The translations under genes and the position numbers were made by a program. A DNA stretch of 5,253 nt from the NCBI GenBank assembly GCA_900554835.1, contig USJD01000231.1, positions 1 to 5,253 of the forward strand, in the 5' to 3' direction. The notes under the pieces are model-generated. The model searched no databases. It was not told where the DNA came from and worked only from the letters and a program-made list of their open reading frames with translations. This document shows positions 1 to 5,252 of this stretch, piece by piece. Position 1 is the first letter of the stretch. Each line of letters opens with the position of its first letter. Source of the DNA: an uncultured Prevotella sp. (GTDB lineage Bacteria > Bacteroidota > Bacteroidia > Bacteroidales > Bacteroidaceae).

Positions 1-1
1 C

Positions 2-916
2 ACCTGTATGGAGCTTTATGTTCAGTACAAGGACTACAACTGGATGATGGCATTCACAGAGAAGTTGCTCGAGACTATCTGTATCGCTGTCAACGGCAAG
101 CCAGAGCGTGAGATTGATGGCAACATCATCAGCTTCAAGGCTCCATATCGCCGTCTGCCTATCCTCGATGCCATCAAGGAGAAGACCGGTTTCGACTGCA
201 ACGGCAAGACCGAGGAAGAAATCCGCGCATTCTGCAAGGAGAAGGGCATGGACGTAGATGAGACCATGGGTAAGGGTAAGTTGATTGATGAGCTCTTTGG
301 TGAGTTCTGCGAGGGCACTTTCCTCCAGCCAACCTTCATTACTGATTATCCTGTAGAGATGTCTCCATTGACCAAGATGCACCGTTCTAAGCCAGGTTTG
401 ACCGAGCGTTTCGAGTTGATGGTAAACGGTAAGGAGCTTGCCAACGCATACTCTGAGCTCAACGACCCAATCGACCAGGAAGAGCGTTTCATCGACCAGA
501 TGAAGTTGGCTGACAAGGGTGACGATGAGGCAATGATCATCGATCAGGACTTCCTCCGCGCTCTACAATACGGTATGCCTCCTACTTCAGGTATCGGTAT
601 CGGTATCGACCGCCTCGTGATGTTGATGACTGGCAAGACCTTCATTCAGGAGGTATTGTTCTTCCCTCAGATGAAGCCAGAGAAGAAGATGCCACAGAGT
701 ACTATCAAGGAATGGGCTGAGATTGGCGTGCCAGAGGACTGGGCATACGTGCTCCGCAAGGCAGGTTTCAACCTGATTTCTGACATCCGTGAAGAGAAAG
801 CTCAAGGTCTTCAGCAGAAGATCGGTGAAATCAATAAGAAGTACAAGCTCGGCTACGAGAAGCCTTCTGTTGATGATATCCAGAGCTGGATCGATCGTAG
901 TAATGTTGAATGTTGA
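2..916 (+). CDS. lysS: Lysyl-tRNA synthetase, class II, 3' part (5' end outside window)
   Basis: Charges tRNA-Lys with lysine in the cytoplasm, using ATP. The frame is open from base 2 (reading T-C-M-E-L-Y), so the Met at base 8 is internal; it matches the 'FT.MELY' stretch just after class II motif 2. Further family blocks are GTFLQPTFITDYPVEMSPL, the ELANAYSELNDP segment, and motif 3, GIGIGIDRLVML, around bases 587-622. About 75 residues follow the usual end (FFPQMKPEKK). This tail contains a VPEDWAYVLRKAGF..I.DI pattern resembling a helix-hairpin-helix, an extension known in Bacteroidetes LysRS. The last four residues (NVEC) and the TGA stop are encoded by an AATGTTG repeat arm, so the native C-terminus has probably been altered slightly. 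It is the first gene of a co-directional run with gpsA and pgi. Identity is very secure. Confidence 0.97.
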   Translation, partial: TCMELYVQYKDYNWMMAFTEKLLETICIAVNGKPEREIDGNIISFKAPYRRLPILDAIKEKTGFDCNGKTEEEIRAFCKEKGMDVDETMGKGKLIDELFGEFCEGTFLQPTFITDYPVEMSPLTKMHRSKPGLTERFELMVNGKELANAYSELNDPIDQEERFIDQMKLADKGDDEAMIIDQDFLRALQYGMPPTSGIGIGIDRLVMLMTGKTFIQEVLFFPQMKPEKKMPQSTIKEWAEIGVPEDWAYVLRKAGFNLISDIREEKAQGLQQKIGEINKKYKLGYEKPSVDDIQSWIDRSNVEC

Positions 917-929
917 TTGTTGAATGTTG
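902..929 (+). repeat. Left heptad arm, 4 x AATGTTG
   Basis: Four tandem 7-bp units are present; the third is ATTGTTG. They are followed by AATT and then directly by the ATG of the four-helix-bundle gene. The seven-base period places a TGA in all three frames (907, 914, 921 and 928). The TGA at 914-916 stops lysS. Confidence 0.95.
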
Positions 930-933
930 AATT

Positions 934-1296
934 ATGAGCAGCGCAAAAGATTTACTTACGACCAAGAGTATGGATTTTGCCGTACGCATCGTTAATCTAT
1001 ACAAATGGTTATGTAACGAGAAGAAGGAGTTTGTTTTAAGCAAACAACTCCTTCGTTCTGGTACTAGTATCGGAGCTAATCTTTCCGAAGCTCAGTCAGC
1101 AATCAGCAAAGCAGACTTTGCAGCAAAGGTTTACATTTCTCTTAAAGAAGGTAAAGAGACATTATATTGGATAGAGCTTTTATATCGAACTAAATACTTA
1201 GACGAAAAGCTATACCTATCTATATATAAAGATGCCAATGAAATGGTAAGTCTTCTTGCTTCTGTTACAAAGAAATTACAACCAGACAGCCATTAA
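934..1296 (+). CDS. Four helix bundle protein (23S rRNA intervening-sequence protein family)
   Basis: The 120-residue protein has no signal peptide or membrane segment. It matches the four-helix-bundle family (TIGR02436/PF05635 type), first known from ORFs inside 23S rRNA intervening sequences and related to the Avd accessory proteins of diversity-generating retroelements. Visible marks are SMDFAVRIVNLYKWL (residues 12-26, helix 1), the family core KQLLRSGTSIGANLSEAQ (38-55), SKADFAAKVYISLKEGKETLYWIELL (58-83), and a last amphipathic helix at about 93-115. Length is typical for the family. Members form pentameric barrels and are thought to bind nucleic acid, but the cellular role is unknown. 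The ATG follows the left arm with only AATT between them, and no Shine-Dalgarno is visible. A hand count over 1081-1260 gives about 34% GC, lower than neighbouring lysS. No reverse transcriptase or rRNA is nearby, so neither a DGR nor an rRNA context applies here. Confidence 0.9.
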   Translation: MSSAKDLLTTKSMDFAVRIVNLYKWLCNEKKEFVLSKQLLRSGTSIGANLSEAQSAISKADFAAKVYISLKEGKETLYWIELLYRTKYLDEKLYLSIYKDANEMVSLLASVTKKLQPDSH

Positions 1297-1316
1297 GTCT
1301 CACAACATCCAGCATG

Positions 1317-1329
1317 AAAGGCGTATGCC
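1317..1329 (+). repeat. Element core motif AAAGGCGTATGCC next to the right arm
   Basis: This 13-bp segment lies four bases inside the right heptad arm. It recurs on the minus strand at 3795-3807 with one difference (AAAGGCGTCTGCC), again just inside an AATT/AACT spacer and four heptads. GGCG and TGCC could form a tiny stem. It ties the two repeat loci to a common ancestor. Confidence 0.7.
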
Positions 1330-1333
1330 AACT

Positions 1334-1361
1334 CAACATTCAACATTCAACATTCAACATT
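1334..1361 (+). repeat. Right heptad arm, 4 x CAACATT
   Basis: Four perfect tandem CAACATT units are preceded by AACT and are complementary to the arm at 902-929, with one mismatch. In this orientation the repeat has no stop codon in any frame and reads as QHSTFNI-type peptide. It ends three bases before the gpsA ATG, so it forms the gpsA leader. Confidence 0.95.
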
Positions 1362-1364
1362 AAC

Positions 1365-2363
1365 ATGTATAACTGCGGTAAAATAGCGATTATTGGCGGC
1401 GGTAGCTGGGCTACGGCAATAGCCAAGATTGTGGTGGGGCATACTCATCACATAGGTTGGTATATGCGACGCGACGACCGCATCGAGGACTTCAAGCGCT
1501 TGGGACATAACCCTGCCTATCTGATGTCGGCAAGATTTAATGTGGACGAGATCTTCTTCTCTTCAGACATCAATAAGATTGTGCAGAACTACGATACACT
1601 CGTATTCGTCACCCCATCGCCTTACCTTAAGAATCATCTCAAGAAACTCAAGACTCGCATCAGCGACAAGTTTATCATCACAGCCATCAAAGGTATCGTA
1701 CCTGACGAAAACCTCGTTTGCTCAGAATATTTCCATCAGGTATATGATGTGCCTTATGAAAACTTAGCTTGTATCGGTGGCCCTTCTCATGCAGAAGAAG
1801 TTGCGCTGGAGCGTCTGAGTTATCTCACCGTGGGCTGTAGCGACACAGATAAGGCTCGCGCCTTTGCCAACGACTGTCTGGCAAGCGAGTATATCAAGAC
1901 CAAGACTTCAAGCGATGTCATCGGTATCGAATACTCATCAGTCTTGAAGAATGTATATGCTATTGCTGCAGGCATCTGTGGCGGTCTGAAATATGGCGAC
2001 AACTTCCAGGCGGTGCTCATGTCGAATGCCGTTCAGGAGATGCACCGTTTCCTCACTGCCGTCCACCCTATCGACCGCAGCATGTACGACTCAGTATATC
2101 TCGGTGACCTGCTCGTGACAGGTTACAGTAATTTCTCACGCAACCGCACCTTCGGTACCATGATAGGTAAAGGCTATAGCGTGAAAAGTGCACAGATAGA
2201 GATGGAGATGATTGCCGAGGGATTTTTCGGTACAAAGTGTATGAAGGAAATCAATCGCCACATGCACGTCAACATGCCGATTCTCGATGCAGTATATAAT
2301 ATACTGTACGAGCGCATCAGTCCGCAAATCGAAATCAAGCTCTTGACTGATTCGTTCAGATAA
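1365..2363 (+). CDS. gpsA: Glycerol-3-phosphate dehydrogenase [NAD(P)+]
   Basis: Cytoplasmic enzyme that interconverts dihydroxyacetone phosphate and sn-glycerol-3-phosphate, supplying the backbone for phospholipids. Start at 1365 gives 332 residues, the usual family length. The N-terminal Rossmann domain shows IAIIGGGSWATAIAK (residues 7-21, dinucleotide loop), followed by ITAIKGIVPDE (105-115) with the conserved Lys109 and GGPSHAEEVA (138-147). The C-terminal domain has the catalytic Lys195 in SSVLKNVYAIAAG, GDNFQA (211-216), GDLLVT (247-252) and the substrate-binding SRNRTFG (258-264). An upstream in-frame ATG at 1314 would add 17 residues translated from the element's core motif and heptad arm, which have no place in the family; I reject that start. 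The gene precedes pgi by 43 bases and is probably cotranscribed with it. Confidence 0.96.
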   Translation: MYNCGKIAIIGGGSWATAIAKIVVGHTHHIGWYMRRDDRIEDFKRLGHNPAYLMSARFNVDEIFFSSDINKIVQNYDTLVFVTPSPYLKNHLKKLKTRISDKFIITAIKGIVPDENLVCSEYFHQVYDVPYENLACIGGPSHAEEVALERLSYLTVGCSDTDKARAFANDCLASEYIKTKTSSDVIGIEYSSVLKNVYAIAAGICGGLKYGDNFQAVLMSNAVQEMHRFLTAVHPIDRSMYDSVYLGDLLVTGYSNFSRNRTFGTMIGKGYSVKSAQIEMEMIAEGFFGTKCMKEINRHMHVNMPILDAVYNILYERISPQIEIKLLTDSFR

Positions 2364-2406
2364 TGGAGAAACATTAACACATTCATTTAGATATTTAAAT
2401 AAGAAA
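2364..2406 (+). promoter_or_regulatory. A/T-rich leader of pgi
   Basis: This 43-base gap ends in AAATAAGAAA directly before the pgi ATG, which is typical of Bacteroidales initiation without a strong Shine-Dalgarno. I see no convincing TTTG...TAnnTTTG promoter and no terminator hairpin, so readthrough from gpsA is the simplest reading. Confidence 0.4.
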
Positions 2407-3762
2407 ATGAAAAGTATCAGCTTAAACATTACTAAGGCTGCATCATTCCTCGCAGAAGGTGCAGTAAAGGCTTACGAGCCTAAGGTAAAGGCCGCTCAGG
2501 AAGCTCTTGAGAACGGCACTTGTGAAGGTAACGATTTCTTGGGATGGTTGCATTTGCCATCTTCTATCACTCCTGAGTTCTTGAATGAGATTCAGGCAGT
2601 TGCCAACACATTGCGTGAAAAGTGTGAGGTTGTTGTTGTTGCTGGTATCGGTGGTAGCTACCTTGGTGCTCGCGCCGTTATCGAAGGCCTCGGCAATTCT
2701 TTCGCTTGGCTCGTAAATGATAAGAAGAATCCAACTATCCTTTTCGCAGGTAACAACATCGGTGAGGATTACCTCTACGAGTTGACTACTTTCTTGAAGG
2801 ACAAGAAGTTCGGTGTTATCAATATCTCTAAGTCTGGTACCACAACTGAGACTGCTCTCGCTTTCCGTCTTTTGAAGAAGCAGTGCGAGGATCAGCGTGG
2901 CAAGGAAGAGGCTAAGGATGTGATCGTAGCCGTTACCGATGCCAAGAAGGGTGCTGCCCGCACTTGCGCTGACAAGGAGGGTTACAAGAGCTTCATCATC
3001 CCTGACAATGTAGGTGGTCGTTTCTCTGTTTTGACTCCAGTAGGTTTGTTGCCTATCGCTGTTGCTGGTTTCGACGTAAAACAGCTCGTTGCTGGTGCTA
3101 CTGACATGGAAAAGGCTTGTGGTAAGGACGTTGCTTTCGATGAGAACCCTGCTGCTATCTATGCTGCTACTCGTCAGGCACTCTATACACAGGCTGGCAA
3201 GAAGATTGAGATCGTTTGCAACTTCCAGCCTAAACTTCACTACTTCGCTGAGTGGTGGAAGCAGCTCTATGGTGAGAGCGAGGGTAAGGACCAGAAGGGT
3301 ATCTTCCCAGCAGCTTGCGACTTCACTACCGACCTTCACTCTATGGGCCAGTGGATTCAGCAGGGCGAGCGCTCTATCTTCGAGACTGTTATCAGCGTAG
3401 AGACTCCTAACGAGAAGTTGCTCTTCCCTCACGATGATGAAAACCTCGATGGTTTGAACTTCTTGGAGGGCAAGCGTGTGGATGAGGTGAACAAGATGGC
3501 AGAACTCGGTACTCGCTTGGCTCACGTTGACGGTGGTGTTCCTAACATCTTGGTTAACGTACCTGAGTTGAACGCTTACTACCTCGGTCAGTTGATCTAC
3601 TTCTTCGAGAAGGCTTGCGGTATCAGCGGTCTCTTGGAAGAGGTGAACCCATTCAACCAGCCTGGTGTTGAGGCATACAAGAAGAATATGTTCGCATTGC
3701 TCAACAAGCCTGGTTATGAGGCTGAAAGCAAGGCTATCCAGGAGAGACTGAAGAATGAATAA
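2407..3762 (+). CDS. pgi: Glucose-6-phosphate isomerase
   Basis: Interconverts glucose-6-phosphate and fructose-6-phosphate in glycolysis and gluconeogenesis; cytoplasmic. At 451 residues it is the short bacterial type, close to the Bacillus enzyme and shorter than the E. coli form of about 550. It carries the SIS-fold sugar-phosphate sites GIGGSYLGARA (80-90) and SKSGTTTET (141-149). The family signatures are DNVGGRFSVLTPVGLLP (200-216) and EVNPFNQPGVEAYKK (412-426). Catalytic residues expected by family comparison are Glu290 in YGESEGK, His311 in DLHSMGQ and Lys425. Codon use is strongly biased, as in highly expressed genes, which leaves a long open antisense frame with no meaning of its own. 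The TAA stop (3760-3762) shares its last two bases with the first AATGTTG unit of the short hairpin element, so that element begins at the very end of the gene. Confidence 0.98.
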   Translation: MKSISLNITKAASFLAEGAVKAYEPKVKAAQEALENGTCEGNDFLGWLHLPSSITPEFLNEIQAVANTLREKCEVVVVAGIGGSYLGARAVIEGLGNSFAWLVNDKKNPTILFAGNNIGEDYLYELTTFLKDKKFGVINISKSGTTTETALAFRLLKKQCEDQRGKEEAKDVIVAVTDAKKGAARTCADKEGYKSFIIPDNVGGRFSVLTPVGLLPIAVAGFDVKQLVAGATDMEKACGKDVAFDENPAAIYAATRQALYTQAGKKIEIVCNFQPKLHYFAEWWKQLYGESEGKDQKGIFPAACDFTTDLHSMGQWIQQGERSIFETVISVETPNEKLLFPHDDENLDGLNFLEGKRVDEVNKMAELGTRLAHVDGGVPNILVNVPELNAYYLGQLIYFFEKACGISGLLEEVNPFNQPGVEAYKKNMFALLNKPGYEAESKAIQERLKNE

Positions 3763-3853
3763 TGTTGAATGTTGAATGTTGAATGTTGAATTGGGGCAGA
3801 CGCCTTTATCCGGCAGGCAAAACTCAACATTCAACACTCAACACTCAACATTA
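3760..3853 (-). repeat. Short ORF-less hairpin element of the same repeat family
   Basis: Four perfect AATGTTG units (3761-3788) plus AATT face four units CAACATT/CAACACT/CAACACT/CAACATT (3825-3852) preceded by AACT. Positions 3760-3792 pair with 3821-3853 except for three A.C mismatches (3776/3837, 3769/3844, 3790/3823), which become G.U pairs in minus-strand RNA. The loop of about 28 bases contains, on the minus strand, AAAGGCGTCTGCC, the core motif also found at the 3' end of the four-helix-bundle element. It is therefore assigned to the minus strand as an internally deleted relative. No U-tract follows, so it is not a standard terminator. It fills most of the 105-base pgi-HAD gap. Confidence 0.75.
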
Positions 3854-3867
3854 AAATAAAAAGGTTG

Positions 3868-4632
3868 ATGAAAGAAATTATTTCAAAATACTTAAAAGAC
3901 CACGGCTTTGGGGAATTCAACCCTAAAGCCGTTCTTTTTGATATGGATGGCGTGCTATACAACAGTATGCCTAATCATGCTGTGGCCTGGCAGGAATCGA
4001 TGAAGCAGTTTGACATCCACATGACTGCCGCTGATGCTTATGCCACAGAGGGAGCACGAGGTATCGATACCATCCAGATGATGGTGAAAAAGCAGAAAGG
4101 TATCGACATATCATTGGAAGAAGCTCAGAAAATGTACGATGTAAAGACGGATATCTTCCACTCTATGCCAACGGCAGAAATCTTCCCTGGTGTTAAGGAA
4201 ATCATGCAGAAGATTAAGAATGCTGATATGCAAGTGGGTGTGGTTACCGGTAGCGGTCAGCGCCCTCTCATCATGCGCCTGCTCAATGACTTCGGTGATT
4301 TTCTGGATGAAGACCATATCGTAACTGCGTATGACGTGAAACGTGGTAAACCAAATCCAGACCCATACCTGATGGGATTGGTGAAAGCGGGCAATCTTCA
4401 ACCATGGGAAGGCATCGTTGTAGAGAATGCTCCATTAGGAGTCAGAGCGGGTGTTGCTGCTAATATCTTCACGGTTGCCATCAATTCCGGTCCATTACCT
4501 GATAATGAGTTATCTGATAAAGGCTGTAATCTTCTTTACCATCAGATGATAGAGTTCTGCAATGAGTTCGAGAGTTTAATAGAAATGGCACATCAGCAGA
4601 GCCAGATATTCAAAAACAACAAAAACGTGTAA
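3868..4632 (+). CDS. HAD-superfamily hydrolase, beta-phosphoglucomutase-like
   Basis: A 254-residue cytoplasmic protein of HAD subfamily I with an alpha-helical cap (about residues 35-105). Motif I is FDMDGVLYNS (24-33) with nucleophile Asp25 and acid/base Asp27. Motif II is VVTGSG (125-130) with Thr127. Motif III is Lys161 in RGKPNPDPY. Motif IV is VVENAPLGVRAG (184-195), with Glu-Asn where many relatives have Glu-Asp. The fold and motifs fit the beta-phosphoglucomutase/sugar-phosphatase group; the substrate cannot be told from sequence. ATG 3868 is preferred over the in-frame TTG at 3865, and a weak AAGG lies just upstream. It follows pgi, and a role with hexose phosphates would suit the location, but that is inference. 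The TAA stop lies inside the terminator stem. Confidence 0.9.
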   Translation: MKEIISKYLKDHGFGEFNPKAVLFDMDGVLYNSMPNHAVAWQESMKQFDIHMTAADAYATEGARGIDTIQMMVKKQKGIDISLEEAQKMYDVKTDIFHSMPTAEIFPGVKEIMQKIKNADMQVGVVTGSGQRPLIMRLLNDFGDFLDEDHIVTAYDVKRGKPNPDPYLMGLVKAGNLQPWEGIVVENAPLGVRAGVAANIFTVAINSGPLPDNELSDKGCNLLYHQMIEFCNEFESLIEMAHQQSQIFKNNKNV

Positions 4633-4658
4633 GTAAACAGTATTACTTACACGTTTTT
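4621..4658 (+). terminator. Strong intrinsic terminator, probably bidirectional
   Basis: A perfect 16-bp stem (4621-4636 with 4643-4658) surrounds the six-base loop ACAGTA. It is followed on the plus strand by TTTTTTG TTTGATTTTT, and on the minus strand by TTTTTGTTGTTTTTG. It includes the stop codon of the HAD gene and separates two convergent genes, so it can stop transcription from both sides. Confidence 0.85.
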
Positions 4659-4751
4659 TGTTTGATTTTTATATTCTTATAAATCGATTCCTCAATCAAA
4701 TGAATTACTTTATAAAACAATTCCGCTGGTAGATTTTTCCTTGACAATTTA
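4659..4751. other. Convergent intergenic spacer, nothing further seen
   Basis: An AT-rich spacer lies between the terminator and the stop of the minus-strand peptidase fragment. I see no ORF, repeat arm or RNA gene in it. Confidence 0.6.
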
Positions 4752-5198
4752 TTATTCTTTCAACCAACGACCAATCAGATCAATAATCTCCTGACGGGTT
4801 GGCTCTGGGAAGGAAAGAATACGGGTCTTATGAGAACCTCCCGGACACATATAAACATGCAAATTATGCTTGTTCTTCGTAAATGGAAGTCCATAAATAC
4901 CAGAAGCACTCCATGGGTCGATAGAACCATAGATATAAACCATCTTAGGATCATTCTTACTCAGGAAATCTACTGTGTGCTTATATAATACAGGAGAAAA
5001 ATTCACGTTCTCCGCGTCCTTCGGCAACATCAACCGATGCAAATATCCCTTTGCCGTCTTAATACTCAGATATCTCTTGAATGGTTTTGTATAATAGCCA
5101 TAATAACCTAATTCTTTAGCCGCCTGCACATCAAACGAGAAATAGGGATTCTGATTGGAGAAATAATCGGGTTCACAATGACTCATCCAATACTTGAA
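4752..5198 (-). pseudogene. C-terminal fragment of an S37-type (PS-10) serine aminopeptidase
   Basis: About 149 residues remain of a protein that in relatives is over 400 residues long. They resemble the C-terminal third of Bacteroidales S37/PS-10 tripeptidyl aminopeptidases, secreted or periplasmic alpha/beta hydrolases that remove N-terminal peptides. Seen here are AKELGYYGYYTKPFK, then YIYGSIDPWSASG with the likely catalytic Asp (codon at 4917-4919) and PGGSHKTRI with the likely catalytic His (codon 4830-4832). The nucleophile Ser, the oxyanion region and any signal peptide are missing. The frame continues upstream to a GTG at 5249, but those 17 codons lie in tandem 23-bp repeats, so that start is an accident. 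The best reading is a gene cut by an insertion. If the missing part resumes beyond the inserted DNA, the break is recent. Family call fairly sure; function here is probably lost. Confidence 0.75.
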
Positions 5199-5206
5199 TG
5201 TATATA

Positions 5207-5252
5207 CTAATTTAAAAGTGTACCACTTTCTAATTAAAAAGTGTACCACTCC
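5207..5252. repeat. Two tandem 23-bp repeats, probable insertion-sequence end
   Basis: Units at 5207-5229 and 5230-5252 share 20 of 23 bases around the common CTAATT and AAAAGTGTACCACT. AAAGTG and CACTTT arms around TAC make each unit nearly palindromic. Arrays of such repeats occur at IS21-type ends, where the transposase binds. A TG at 5199-5200 marks a plausible element tip, at the point where peptidase similarity stops. The element body would lie to the right of the window. Family assignment is tentative. Confidence 0.5.

Larger units (their letters stand above)
901..1362 (+). mobile_element. Repeat-bounded element carrying a four-helix-bundle (IVP-type) gene
   Basis: This composite unit consists of a left arm of four AATGTTG heptads (902-929), the four-helix-bundle gene, a short 3' tail holding AAAGGCGTATGCC (1317-1329), and a right arm of four CAACATT heptads (1334-1361). 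Bases 901-933 can pair with 1330-1362 with two mismatches (917/1346 and 931/1332). The complete gene therefore lies in the loop of one large potential hairpin. It interrupts the lysS-gpsA junction. No target duplication is visible. Calling it mobile is an inference, based on the matching ends, the AT-rich content and a related short copy at 3760-3853. 23S rRNA intervening sequences have the same plan of complementary ends and an optional ORF. Confidence 0.6.

Noticed and set aside
934..1296. Avd accessory protein of a diversity-generating retroelement
   Set aside because: Same fold family, but no reverse transcriptase, template repeat or variable repeat is seen in the window.
902..1361. Heptad arrays as a CRISPR array
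   Set aside because: Units are 7 bp with no spacers, and no cas genes are present.
901..1362. True 23S rRNA intervening sequence
   Set aside because: The flanks are lysS and gpsA coding sequence, not rRNA.
1314..1364. Upstream in-frame start for gpsA adding 17 residues
   Set aside because: The added peptide is translated element core and CAACATT repeat; family length and the N-terminal Rossmann start fit 1365.
2370..2392. Decayed heptad array upstream of pgi (ACATTAACACATTCATTT)
   Set aside because: The resemblance is loose, the period is not kept and no partner arm lies nearby.
2443..3837. Long open frame of 464 codons antisense to pgi
   Set aside because: It mirrors the biased codon use of pgi, gives a low-complexity Leu/Ser/Thr-rich translation with no family features, and starts within the repeat region.
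3760..3853. Hairpin after pgi as an ordinary rho-independent terminator
   Set aside because: The stem is AT-rich, the loop is about 28 bases and no U-run follows; the same arms occur around an intact gene elsewhere.
3865..3867. TTG start for the HAD gene
   Set aside because: It is directly followed by ATG at 3868, which is the more likely start and costs only one residue.
5199..5249. GTG at 5249 as a real start for a 165-residue peptidase
   Set aside because: The first 17 codons lie in the tandem 23-bp repeats and their flank, and most of the catalytic domain would still be missing.
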